A DNA stretch of 64,000 nt from Pedobacter sp. MC2016-15 (GTDB taxonomy: Bacteria; Bacteroidota; Bacteroidia; Sphingobacteriales; Sphingobacteriaceae). Each line of letters starts with the position of its first letter. Within the stretch, counting starts at the first letter, position 1. The translations under genes were made by a program, and so were the position numbers. Where the stretch lies: assembly GCF_026239695.1 (NCBI RefSeq), contig NZ_JAPIVS010000004.1:1-64000 (forward strand), written 5' to 3'. Of the stretch, positions 17,602 to 25,885 are shown piece by piece. The notes under the pieces were generated by a model. That model did not search any database and was not told where the DNA came from. It worked only from the letters and a program-made list of their open reading frames with translations.

Positions 17602-19536
17602 TTATTTAGCTTTGTTTTTGCTTTCTTCGCCTTCCATTTGCTCTTTCAATTGTGCAAGAACACCTAGATCACCAAGAGTTGATTTCTCAACTGAATCTTT
17701 AACTTTTTTAACTGCATTGCTGGATGCTTTAGCTTCTTTTTTCTTAGATGCTCTTTCTTCAGCAGCAACTTCAGCTTTAGCCTCTTCCCAGATACGGGCG
17801 TGAGAAACAACGATACGTTTAGCATCTTTGTTGAATTCAATGATTTTGAAGTCATTGGTTTCTTCAGCTTTGATAGTAGTACCATCTTCTTTAGCCATGT
17901 GTTTAGTTGGTACGAAACCTTCTACACCATATGGTAAAGCAATAACAGCGCCTTTATCAGTTACTTTAACAACAGTTCCCTGGTGAATTGAATCTAACGT
18001 GAAGATAGTTTCAAAAGTATCCCAAGGGTTTTCTTCTAATTGTTTATGACCTAAGCTTAATTTACGGCTATCAACGTCTAATTCTAAAACAACTACGTCT
18101 AATGTATCACCAACTTTAGTGAATTCGTTAGGGTGGTTAACTTTTTTAGACCATGAAAGATCAGAAATATGGATTAAACCATCAATACCTTCTTCAATTT
18201 CCACGAATACACCGAAGTTAGTCATGTTTTTAACTACAGCAGTATGTTTGCTTCCGATAGGATATCTTTCAGCAACATTTTGCCAAGGATCCTGAGTTAA
18301 TTGCTTAATACCTAAGCTCATTTTGCGTTCATCGCGGTCTAAAGTTAATACTTCAGCTTCGATTTCATCGCTAACTTTAAGGAATTCCTGTGGACTGCGT
18401 AAGTTTTGTGACCAAGACATTTCTGAAACGTGAATTAAACCTTCAACGCCAGGAATGATTTCTAAGAATGCACCGTAATCAGCTACAGTAACGATTTTAC
18501 CTTTAACTTTAGATCCAACAACAAGGTTAGTATCTAAACTTTCCCAAGGGTGTGGAGTCAATTGTTTCAAGCCTAAAGCAATACGTTTTTTCTCGTCATC
18601 AAAGTCAAGAACAACTACATTGATTTTCTCGTCTAAGCTCAATACTTCTTTCGGATGCTCTATGCGGCCCCAAGAAATATCAGTAATGTGAAGTAAACCA
18701 TCAACACCACCTAAATCGATGAATACACCGAAGTCAGTAATGTTTTTAACAGTACCTTCAAGTACCTGACCTTTTTCAAGTTTAGATACGATCTCAACTT
18801 TTTGACTTTCTAAATCGTCTTCGATTAAGATTTTGTGCGATACTACAACGTTTTTAAATTCGTGGTTGATTTTCACAACTTTGAATTCCATTGTTTTACC
18901 TACATAAACATCGTAATCACGGATCGGTTTGATGTCGATCTGAGAACCAGGTAAGAATGCTTCAACACCCATGATGTCAACGATAAGACCACCTTTAGTA
19001 CGGCTTTTAACAAATCCGTTGATGATTCTGTCATTGTCAAGGGCTTCGTTGATAGATTCCCATGATCTTTGCGTTTTAGCTCTTTTACGAGATAAAATCA
19101 ATTGACCATTTGCATCTTCAGGAGCTTCTACGAATACATCAACTGTATCGCCAATCTTCAAATCAGGAGTATCACGGAACTCAGAAGTTGATACTAAACC
19201 GTCAGATTTAAATCCTACGTTTAATACTACGTCTTTGTTGTTGATTGATACAACGATACCGCTAATGATTTCACCCTGGTTGATTTGATTGAAAGTATCG
19301 GTATACATGTCTTCAAACTTTTTACGGTCTTCGTCAGAGTATTTTCCGAAAGCTTTGTCGTCTGCATCCCAGTCAAAATCCTGATCTGGTGTTGCTAAAG
19401 ATGATTTGATCTGCTCGATCGATAAAGAATCAGCTTCTGATTCAATAGTTTCTCTTTCAGTGAGACGGGCGTCTGCACCTTGTAATTCGGCTTTTTTAGC
19501 CTCTAGTTCTTTTTCTGCTACTTGTTTTTTTGCCAT
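17602..19536 (-). CDS. rpsA: 30S ribosomal protein S1
   Basis: S1 binds mRNA on the 30S subunit and helps start translation. This is of special weight in Bacteroidota, which mostly lack Shine-Dalgarno sites. The 644-residue protein contains six S1 RNA-binding repeats from about residue 85 to 575. The repeated pattern is 'G..V.G.V......G..V.......G.....S', for example ITDFGVFIDLGGVDGLLHIT and MTNFGVFVEIEEGIDGLIHI. Acidic N-terminal and Lys/Ala-rich C-terminal tails flank them. The length exceeds that of E. coli S1 (557) mainly through these tails. It has its own promoter and terminator and follows cmk, the classical cmk-rpsA order. Confidence 0.96.
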   Translation of the reverse strand: MAKKQVAEKELEAKKAELQGADARLTERETIESEADSLSIEQIKSSLATPDQDFDWDADDKAFGKYSDEDRKKFEDMYTDTFNQINQGEIISGIVVSINNKDVVLNVGFKSDGLVSTSEFRDTPDLKIGDTVDVFVEAPEDANGQLILSRKRAKTQRSWESINEALDNDRIINGFVKSRTKGGLIVDIMGVEAFLPGSQIDIKPIRDYDVYVGKTMEFKVVKINHEFKNVVVSHKILIEDDLESQKVEIVSKLEKGQVLEGTVKNITDFGVFIDLGGVDGLLHITDISWGRIEHPKEVLSLDEKINVVVLDFDDEKKRIALGLKQLTPHPWESLDTNLVVGSKVKGKIVTVADYGAFLEIIPGVEGLIHVSEMSWSQNLRSPQEFLKVSDEIEAEVLTLDRDERKMSLGIKQLTQDPWQNVAERYPIGSKHTAVVKNMTNFGVFVEIEEGIDGLIHISDLSWSKKVNHPNEFTKVGDTLDVVVLELDVDSRKLSLGHKQLEENPWDTFETIFTLDSIHQGTVVKVTDKGAVIALPYGVEGFVPTKHMAKEDGTTIKAEETNDFKIIEFNKDAKRIVVSHARIWEEAKAEVAAEERASKKKEAKASSNAVKKVKDSVEKSTLGDLGVLAQLKEQMEGEESKNKAK

Positions 19537-19570
19537 TAATCATTTAATCTCCTTTTCCCTTTAGGGACTG

Positions 19571-19600
19571 CAAAGATAGAAAATAATCTTTTTATTGAAA
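19571..19600 (-). promoter_or_regulatory. promoter of rpsA
   Basis: On the minus strand TATCTTTG (19578-19571) is an exact -7 box, and TTTC (19600-19597) lies 18 bases upstream, close to the -33 TTTG. The predicted leader is about 30 bases. Confidence 0.65.
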
Positions 19601-19695
19601 GAATATTTTAATAAATGTTGTTGATTTTGAACTGCTTGCCCGGTATAAGCTTGAATTCAGATGACAAAACGTTTGATTTGAAGATGAAGTGCAGG

Positions 19696-20382
19696 CTAAT
19701 CCTGAGGTGTCAAATGTGGTGTAACCTTGTTCAGCGCAAATTGCAGTTGTTCCTCCTGTGTAATATCAGTATTGTCCAGAATGATGGCATCTTCAGCACG
19801 TACCAGCGGACTTTCCTTGCGGGTAGTGTCTGCATAATCACGGTGGGCAAGATTCTCAAAAACATCTTCGAGGGATGTTTCTGTATCGCCTTTGCTTTGT
19901 AATTCTTTATATCTCCGCTCCGCACGGATTTTGGGATCGGCAGTCATGAAAAACTTTACCTGTGCATCTGCAAATACAGTAGTACCGATATCGCGGCCAT
20001 CCATTACTATATTTTTGGATTTACCCATACGTTGCTGTTGTCTGACCATTTCAGTACGTACTTCCTTAATAGCGGAAACTTCACTGACATTTTCCGATAC
20101 CGGCATTTTCCTGATTTCCTCTGATACCTCTTCACCGTTAAGGGTAATGTGAGATTCATAATCTCTGGAATGAAAATTCAGTTCTATATGCTGCAGGGCA
20201 TCGACAATGGCATCATGATTTGTCATGTCGATATGGTTGCGCAAAAAATATAATGTTACCGCGCGGTACATGGCTCCACTGTCTATGTAGATGAAGCCCA
20301 GTTTTTTTGCCAGCGCTTTTGCCAGTGTACTTTTACCGCAGGAAGAATAACCATCAATCGCAACAACCAGATTTTTTCTCAT
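19696..20382 (-). CDS. cmk: cytidylate kinase
   Basis: CMP/dCMP kinase phosphorylates CMP and dCMP with ATP for nucleotide pools. The 228-residue protein starts with beta-strand 1 and the P-loop GYSSCGKST at 11-19, then DSGAMYRAVTLY (nucleoside binding), MDGRDIGTTVF and the Arg-rich lid RAERRYKEL. I set the start at the ATG at 20382 (MRKNLVVAIDG). An upstream TTG at 20391 lies inside the promoter box and cannot be the start of that transcript. The gene precedes rpsA, as in many bacteria. Confidence 0.95.
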   Translation of the reverse strand: MRKNLVVAIDGYSSCGKSTLAKALAKKLGFIYIDSGAMYRAVTLYFLRNHIDMTNHDAIVDALQHIELNFHSRDYESHITLNGEEVSEEIRKMPVSENVSEVSAIKEVRTEMVRQQQRMGKSKNIVMDGRDIGTTVFADAQVKFFMTADPKIRAERRYKELQSKGDTETSLEDVFENLAHRDYADTTRKESPLVRAEDAIILDNTDITQEEQLQFALNKVTPHLTPQD

Positions 20383-20388
20383 ATGGCG

Positions 20389-20396
20389 CAAAGTTA
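20389..20396 (-). promoter_or_regulatory. -7 box of cmk, nearly leaderless
   Basis: TAACTTTG on the minus strand is an exact -7 box, and only six bases separate it from the cmk ATG. Transcription would then start at or 2-3 bases before the start codon. Confidence 0.6.
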
Positions 20397-20434
20397 GTCT
20401 TTTGACCCTTTTTTAAAAGATTAATCACGCTTTA

Positions 20435-20468
20435 TTTGCAGCGTATTGAAAGGAAAGAATTATTTTTG
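20435..20468 (+). promoter_or_regulatory. promoter of arfB, leaderless
   Basis: TATTTTTG (20461-20468) lies four bases before the ATG at 20473, with TTTG at 20435-20438 (22-base spacer). The predicted start of transcription falls on the start codon. Confidence 0.55.
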
Positions 20469-20472
20469 CTTT

Positions 20473-20886
20473 ATGTTACCTGACAGAAAAGAAATCGTGA
20501 AAAGTGTTTCCTTCAGAACTTCGCGCAGCGGAGGGAAAGGGGGACAGAATGTAAATAAGGTTTCGAGCAAAGTGGAACTGATCATGCATATTGCCTCTGT
20601 GGAATTTTTTAGCCCTGATGAAAAGCAGTTGCTTGCAGACAAACTTGCCCACCGGCTGGATCAGGAGGGGAACTTACATGTTATTTCACAGGAAGACCGC
20701 AGTCAGCTGGTCAATAAAGAAAAAACGCTGGATAAGCTGATTGCACTGCTGGGTACGGCACTTCATGTTGATAAACTGAGAAAACCTACACGCACACCCC
20801 GCAGTGTAATCCTGAAAAGGAAAAGTGATAAAAAATCTATTGCCCTGAAGAAGGAAAGCCGCAGGCGTCCGAGTCTGGATGCTTAA
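20473..20886 (+). CDS. arfB: peptidyl-tRNA hydrolase ArfB (ribosome rescue)
   Basis: ArfB (YaeJ) enters the A site of ribosomes stalled without a stop codon and hydrolyses the peptidyl-tRNA. The 137-residue protein has the release-factor GGQ motif at 23-25 (SGGKGGQNVNKVSS). It also has a basic C-terminal tail (about 110-137, rich in Lys and Arg) that in ArfB threads into the empty mRNA channel. It lacks the codon-recognition domains of RF1 and RF2. The start is the ATG at 20473; an upstream TTG lies before the promoter's -7 box. It is divergent from cmk and convergent with the LpxR-like gene. Confidence 0.9.
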   Translation: MLPDRKEIVKSVSFRTSRSGGKGGQNVNKVSSKVELIMHIASVEFFSPDEKQLLADKLAHRLDQEGNLHVISQEDRSQLVNKEKTLDKLIALLGTALHVDKLRKPTRTPRSVILKRKSDKKSIALKKESRRRPSLDA

Positions 20887-20898
20887 TAGCCTGCTGCA

Positions 20899-21861
20899 TT
20901 ATTCAGCTTTGCCGAATCTGTAGTATAAGCCAAGCGATCCCCATTGATGGGCCCGGGCAGCGCTCTTGATCTCCCTGGTTTTGAATATGACACTAAAATC
21001 TACTGTAAAACGCGCTGAACTATAATCTGCTCCGATCTGTTGTGCAAATACCAGAGGCTTCTGGCTGAAAGTTACCGGACTATTATTGTTAAACATGCTT
21101 CCCTGGATCGTAGCATCATAGGCAACCACATTCAGCTGAGGCTTTGCATAAAAGAAAAATTCCCTTTTTACCAGTGTTTTTGTTTTTGCATGATTGCCGA
21201 TTACAGCATTTGTGTAGGCGGAATTAAAAAGTTGGTTGAGGCTTCCCGTTCTGAAGAGAATTCCTGCGCCGGCACCGCTGAAAGTTGTTCCCAGGTTAGC
21301 ATATCCTTCAAAAGAAAATTCGACAGCATCACCGGCTGCACGTGTCAGTAATCTGGTATACTGACCCGAGAGGTTCAGCGCAAGTTCATTTTTTATCTGA
21401 TAGTCCCATCCCGCAATGTCGTAGAATCCAAAGGTACGGTGCAATAGCTTTTGGCCTGCTTCGCCAAGAGAGTTCTTGCCTGTTGTTCCTATCTGTGCTG
21501 AGGTTTTGATGATGCTTTCATTGCTGTAGAACCAATTCATAGCCGCTTCAGCATAGAGGTAGCCAGCAAATGGGCGGTCCTGAGTTGCAGGGTTTGGTGC
21601 ATCTCCGGAATAGGGGTTGTACATCTTTTGTCCCAGTGAGATCTCATATGTCTTTTTTTCGAGTCCCTCAGGCAGCTTTTGCTGATCCAGTGCATGGCGG
21701 AAGTTAAAGAATAGTCCGTTGGTATAGTAGCGATCGGATCCCTGTCCAAGATATGAATCATTGTCGCTTCTCAGGCCCAGCTCATTTTTATAAGTTTGGG
21801 ATTGGGCAGAAAGAGATAAGAACAGTACTGACAATAGGAGCGCGTAACCGGAATATTTCAT
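20899..21861 (-). CDS. LpxR-like outer-membrane lipid A deacylase
   Basis: This LpxR-family (DUF2219) barrel is predicted to remove the 3'-acyloxyacyl chain of lipid A at the outer membrane. The 320-residue protein begins with a signal peptide (cleavage near residue 21, SAQSQ) and then the family's first strand. Asn34-Asp35 (SDNDSYL) and YTNG at 46-49 match the calcium- and substrate-binding region of LpxR. The chain ends in an aromatic barrel terminus (LGLYYRF) before a short tail. Enzymatic activity is inferred from the family; many Bacteroidota homologues are uncharacterised. Confidence 0.8.
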   Translation of the reverse strand: MKYSGYALLLSVLFLSLSAQSQTYKNELGLRSDNDSYLGQGSDRYYTNGLFFNFRHALDQQKLPEGLEKKTYEISLGQKMYNPYSGDAPNPATQDRPFAGYLYAEAAMNWFYSNESIIKTSAQIGTTGKNSLGEAGQKLLHRTFGFYDIAGWDYQIKNELALNLSGQYTRLLTRAAGDAVEFSFEGYANLGTTFSGAGAGILFRTGSLNQLFNSAYTNAVIGNHAKTKTLVKREFFFYAKPQLNVVAYDATIQGSMFNNNSPVTFSQKPLVFAQQIGADYSSARFTVDFSVIFKTREIKSAARAHQWGSLGLYYRFGKAE

Positions 21862-21870
21862 GTTGAGTTC

Positions 21871-21901
21871 AAAAAAAAAGCCCCGGTTATTCCGGAGCTT
21901 T
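21871..21901 (-). terminator. terminator of lon
   Basis: A 10-bp stem with one mismatch (about 21878-21887 with 21892-21901) leads into a run of Ts on the minus strand. Confidence 0.8.
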
Positions 21902-21936
21902 AAAGATATGAGTTAAAACTTATCTGTGCAATTAGT

Positions 21937-24402
21937 TTAAGCGACTTTAGGTTTGATGCTTAAATCCTGTGGATTCTTCACCTTATCTTTCGTCAGTGCC
22001 AGATCAATTACTTCTTTCATTTCCGACACATAGTGGAAATTAAGGTCAGTAATGTAGTTTTCTTTGATTTCCAGGATATCCTTACGGTTGGATTTACAAA
22101 GGATGATGTCCTTGATGTTGGCTCTTTTTGCTGCCAGTATTTTTTCTTTGATTCCTCCAACTGGTAATACCTTACCACGGAGCGTAATCTCGCCTGTCAT
22201 CGCCAGATTCGATTTCACCTTACGCTGGGTGAAGGCTGATGTTAATGCTGTCAGCATGGTTATACCTGCCGAAGGACCATCTTTAGGCGTTGCACCTGCG
22301 GGAACATGGACATGCACATCCCAGAGATCAAACAATTGGTTGTCAATGTTAAATGCTGCTGCGTGCGCTCTGAGGTAGGCGAGGGCAATCACTGCAGATT
22401 CCTTCATGACATCACCCAGGTTTCCGGTTAAAGTCAGTTTTCCTTTTCCCGGGCTCAGGCTTGCTTCTATGAAGAGGATATCACCGCCAACCTGTGTCCA
22501 GGCTAAACCTGTAACTACACCCGCAACTTCATTACCTTCATACAGGTCTTTGTCGTACACAGGAGCACCCAGGATACGTTCCACATCTTCCAGACTGAGT
22601 GCAGCTTCGTAGCTTTCTTCCATGGCAATTTTTGTTGCCACCCCACGCACGAGTGATCCGATTTTCTTCTCAAGGCCCCTGACGCCTGACTCGCGGGTAT
22701 AATCTTCAATAACCTTTTCAATCAGGTTATTTTTCAGAACAATATCTTTGGTTTTGATGCCGTGCTGCTCTTTCTGTTTTGGCAGCAAATATTTTTTGGC
22801 AATCTCTATTTTTTCTTCAATGGTATATCCATTTACTTCAATGATCTCCATCCTGTCGAGCAATGCCGGCTGAATGTTACTCAAAGAATTTGCAGTGGCA
22901 ATAAACAAGATATTCGACAAGTCGTAATCTGTCTCCACATAGTGATCATTGAACGCATTGTTTTGTTCAGGGTCAAGTACCTCTAACAGTGCTGATGAAG
23001 GATCTCCTCTATGATCTGAACCTACTTTGTCGATTTCATCCAGCACAAAAACCGGGTTAGCGGCGCCTGCTTTTTTGATCGACTGGATAATACGGCCCGG
23101 CATTGCACCGATATAAGTTTTTCTGTGACCACGAATTTCTGCTTCATCCCTGATGCCACCCAGTGCCATACGAACATATTTTCTGTTCAATGCTTTGGCT
23201 ATAGACTTGCCCAATGAAGTTTTACCAACTCCCGGAGGGCCTACAAGACAAATGATCGGGGCTTTCATGTCCCTTTTTAACTTTAATACTGCCAGGTATT
23301 CAATGATACGCTGCTTTACTTTTTCTAATCCGAAATGGTCTTTATCCAATACTTTCTGGGCCCGTTTCAGGTCGAAATTATCTTTAGTAAATTCATTCCA
23401 TGGCAGGTCTAGCAGCAGTTCCAGGTAATTGATTTGTACCGAGTAATCCGGTGCTGCAGGGTTCATCCTTCCAAGCTTCTCCAATTCTTTACTGAAATGA
23501 GCTTTAACCTGTACGGACCATTTTTTCTTTTTGGCACGGGCTTCCAGCGCTTCATATTCCAGATCCGATGAATTACCTCCCAGTTCTTCCTGGATAGTTT
23601 TCAGTTGCTGATTCAGAAAGTAATCCCTCTGCTGTTTATCAAGATCTGTGCGCACTTTGGACTGAATCTGGTTTTTGAGCTCCATCATCTGCAGTTCCAG
23701 TGTCAGCAACTCCATTACCATCATGGCTCTCGCCCTCAGGTTCTCCATTTCCAGCATCTTCTGTTTATCCTTTACATCTGCATTCATGTTGGAAGAGATG
23801 AAATTGATCAGGAAAGAAGTGCTTTCAATATTTTTAAGTGCCATTGCGGCCTCACTGGGAATATTTGGAGATAGCTGGATGATCTGTGAAGACATCTCCC
23901 TTATAGATGCTACCAGTGCTTTGAATTCTTTGTCTGTTTTATGCTTGGCCTCGTTAAATTTGCTGATAGTAACTTTGATATAAGGCTCAGATTGCACTTC
24001 TTCAATCAGGCGGAAACGTTGTTTTCCCTGGATGATTACCGTAGTATTACCATCAGGCATCTGCAACATTTTGATAATATGGGCAACAGTACCCACTTTA
24101 TTCAGCTGTTCGAAAGTAGGATCTTCGATAGAAACATCCAGTTGAGAGACTACCCCAATAATCTTGTCACCTTTGTAGGCTTCCTTGATTAATTTTATGG
24201 ATTTGTCCCTGCCAACTGTAATAGGAATAACAACTCCTGGAAACAATACGGTATTTCTAAGCGGAAGAATGGCTAATATATCCGGTGTTTCCTCGTTATT
24301 CATCTCATCTTCATCTTGTTGGGACATTAATGGAAAAAATTCCGTATCTTCATTTATGATGGGTAGTGCATTGCCAAAATCAAACTGATCTTTTATACTC
24401 AT
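21937..24402 (-). CDS. lon: ATP-dependent protease Lon
   Basis: Lon is a soluble hexameric AAA+ serine protease that degrades misfolded and some regulatory proteins. The 821-residue chain has the N-terminal substrate-binding (LAN) domain from about 40 to 245, a coiled helical segment, the AAA+ domain with Walker [10 protein letters not shown] and Walker [12 protein letters not shown], and the C-terminal protease domain. The catalytic Ser lies in PKDGPSAG and the Lys in [10 protein letters not shown]. The length is typical of LonA. The gene is flanked by a strong terminator and stands alone. A possible -7 box is at 24452-24459. No heat-shock operator was recognised. Confidence 0.97.
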   Translation of the reverse strand: MSIKDQFDFGNALPIINEDTEFFPLMSQQDEDEMNNEETPDILAILPLRNTVLFPGVVIPITVGRDKSIKLIKEAYKGDKIIGVVSQLDVSIEDPTFEQLNKVGTVAHIIKMLQMPDGNTTVIIQGKQRFRLIEEVQSEPYIKVTISKFNEAKHKTDKEFKALVASIREMSSQIIQLSPNIPSEAAMALKNIESTSFLINFISSNMNADVKDKQKMLEMENLRARAMMVMELLTLELQMMELKNQIQSKVRTDLDKQQRDYFLNQQLKTIQEELGGNSSDLEYEALEARAKKKKWSVQVKAHFSKELEKLGRMNPAAPDYSVQINYLELLLDLPWNEFTKDNFDLKRAQKVLDKDHFGLEKVKQRIIEYLAVLKLKRDMKAPIICLVGPPGVGKTSLGKSIAKALNRKYVRMALGGIRDEAEIRGHRKTYIGAMPGRIIQSIKKAGAANPVFVLDEIDKVGSDHRGDPSSALLEVLDPEQNNAFNDHYVETDYDLSNILFIATANSLSNIQPALLDRMEIIEVNGYTIEEKIEIAKKYLLPKQKEQHGIKTKDIVLKNNLIEKVIEDYTRESGVRGLEKKIGSLVRGVATKIAMEESYEAALSLEDVERILGAPVYDKDLYEGNEVAGVVTGLAWTQVGGDILFIEASLSPGKGKLTLTGNLGDVMKESAVIALAYLRAHAAAFNIDNQLFDLWDVHVHVPAGATPKDGPSAGITMLTALTSAFTQRKVKSNLAMTGEITLRGKVLPVGGIKEKILAAKRANIKDIILCKSNRKDILEIKENYITDLNFHYVSEMKEVIDLALTKDKVKNPQDLSIKPKVA

Positions 24403-24451
24403 TAAACAGGCCTTTCTAAATAAAAAACGACAATGTGACAGTGTGCCGTTT

Positions 24452-24459
24452 CAAAAATA
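24452..24459 (-). promoter_or_regulatory. possible -7 box of lon
   Basis: TATTTTTG on the minus strand matches TAnnTTTG and predicts a leader of about 45 bases. No convincing -33 element is present. Confidence 0.45.
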
Positions 24460-24645
24460 TTAATTATATACAATTGTGTATAATTTCAACAGTTATGCCA
24501 AAACTTCAATATCGTGTTTTGTCTGTTAAAAAGGCAGGATTATAAAATAAAATTGGCGTGACTATCATATTTTATCATTTTTAGCGTTAACCCATTGAAT
24601 ATTTATAAATGATATTTTACCTTTAGCTAATCGGCTATGATTTTA

Positions 24646-24653
24646 TATCTTTA
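24646..24653 (+). promoter_or_regulatory. possible -7 box of the small TPR gene
   Basis: TATCTTTA lies one base off the consensus, with TTTA 20 bases upstream. It would give a leader of about 18 bases to the ATG at 24675. Confidence 0.4.
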
Positions 24654-24674
24654 TTTGTTATTAAATAAAACTTG

Positions 24675-25301
24675 ATGAATTACATTAAAAAAACGCTTGT
24701 ATTACTTTTAGTTATTAGTGCTCAAATCAGCTTTGCTCAAAGTGGAAGTTATGATAAGTTAGGGATGCAGGCAATGATGAAAGGCGATTACAAAGGAGCT
24801 GTGGCTCAATTGGAAAAAGCCGACTCCAAAAGCCCAAACAGCCCAAGTGTATTAAAGATGCTCGGTTATTCTTATTTTCAATGTGGTAACTTCGAAAGTT
24901 CCATCGAGACTTACAGTCGTCTGATTACTGTTAAACCTTCAGATTATTCTGCCTACTATTACAGGGGAAAGGCCAGACAAAACATAGCGAATGATCCTAA
25001 GGAATCTTTAAATCAGATGCGCGAGACCTTTTATTTATCGGCTATCAAAGATTTTACGAAGGCAATAGAGATCAATGGCGAAGAAGACACTCAACTGTTA
25101 CAAAACAGGGGTTTGGCATATAAAGATTATGCAATTTATAAATCCTATAAGATCAAGAAAAAAGCTGATAAGGAAGCTTGTATTGCCATCTTTAACAGTT
25201 CAGTAGCTGATTTTCAGAAAGTACTGATCGTTCAGCCGCTACGAAAAGATATCATTTCGCTTATCGATTATGTAAAAGCACAAATCTCGAGTTTAAAATA
25301 A
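24675..25301 (+). CDS. secreted TPR-repeat protein
   Basis: This 208-residue protein has a clear signal peptide (MNYIKKTLVLLLVISAQ, cleavage near FAQ at about 21-22) and three or four TPR repeats (GDYKGAVAQLEKADSKSPNS, FESSIETYSRLITVKPSDYS, AIKDFTKAIEINGEED, SVADFQKVLIVQPLRK). It should act in the periplasm as a protein-binding adaptor. I set the start at ATG 24675, one codon after a TTG. The nearest genes (lon, and a lipoprotein after a bidirectional terminator) give no clue to its partner. Confidence 0.8.
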   Translation: MNYIKKTLVLLLVISAQISFAQSGSYDKLGMQAMMKGDYKGAVAQLEKADSKSPNSPSVLKMLGYSYFQCGNFESSIETYSRLITVKPSDYSAYYYRGKARQNIANDPKESLNQMRETFYLSAIKDFTKAIEINGEEDTQLLQNRGLAYKDYAIYKSYKIKKKADKEACIAIFNSSVADFQKVLIVQPLRKDIISLIDYVKAQISSLK

Positions 25302-25315
25302 ACTGAGATGAAAAT

Positions 25316-25347
25316 AAAAAAGGGTGCTTCATTTGGAGCACCCTTTT
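25316..25347. terminator. bidirectional terminator
   Basis: A hairpin with GGGTGCT/AGCACCC as its core is flanked by A-runs on the left and T-runs on the right. It can therefore end both the TPR transcript (plus) and the gpmI-lipoprotein transcript (minus). Confidence 0.9.
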
Positions 25348-25351
25348 TTAT

Positions 25352-25885
25352 TTAAAAAATAAATCTCCCGGTAATCCGGTAACTCTTTTGGTTCAGCAGC
25401 TTGATATGTTGCGTTTTCCTGATCTCATACAGGCTATCAGGAAAATACGAAAGGGTATCTCTAGAAGTGTAGAGTGTATTGGAATTACTCATCAGAATCT
25501 GGATTTTGAAGATCCTGTGATCCTTGTACTGTATCGTTAAAGACTTTACTGCTACCTTATCATTATCAGAAGTATAAGTATCTTCTGTTGCATTCTTTTG
25601 GCGGCTGAACAGACCTTGCCAGGCCGACTTATTGATATCTGCATCAGAAAATGCAGATAGTTCTTTCTGCCAGTCGCTGATTTTTATTTTTTTATGCTCT
25701 TCAGAATCATTCACCATTACCGCTTTATCAATCTCGGGATTTAGCTTTTGGAGGTGTTTTACTTCCTTCTCCATGAAGCCTTTCAGATCGAAGTAGGGAG
25801 AGGCGGAATTTTGTTTTTTGGGAGCTGCAGAATCACAACTCCCCAAAAACAAAACAATTAGGAAGAGGAATAAAGAATTCCTCAT
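25352..25885 (-). CDS. lipoprotein of unknown function
   Basis: This 177-residue protein has a lipoprotein signal sequence with the lipobox LGSC (Cys17), so it should be lipid-anchored on the periplasmic side. The mature part is rich in Lys, Asp and Ser, with alternating strand-like segments near the end (HRIFKIQILMSNSNTLYTSR). I do not recognise the family. Its ATG overlaps the TAA of gpmI by one base (TAATG), so it is probably translated from the gpmI mRNA. That link is positional only and does not imply a role in glycolysis. Confidence 0.75.
   Translation of the reverse strand: MRNSLFLFLIVLFLGSCDSAAPKKQNSASPYFDLKGFMEKEVKHLQKLNPEIDKAVMVNDSEEHKKIKISDWQKELSAFSDADINKSAWQGLFSRQKNATEDTYTSDNDKVAVKSLTIQYKDHRIFKIQILMSNSNTLYTSRDTLSYFPDSLYEIRKTQHIKLLNQKSYRITGRFIF

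Noticed and set aside
20383..20391. TTG at 20391 as start of cmk
   Set aside because: It lies inside the -7 promoter box and adds only Met-Arg-His; the ATG at 20382 fits cytidylate kinases.
24464..24488. A near-palindrome around CAATTG upstream of lon
   Set aside because: The arms do not pair when aligned without an offset; in A+T-rich DNA such near matches are expected by chance.
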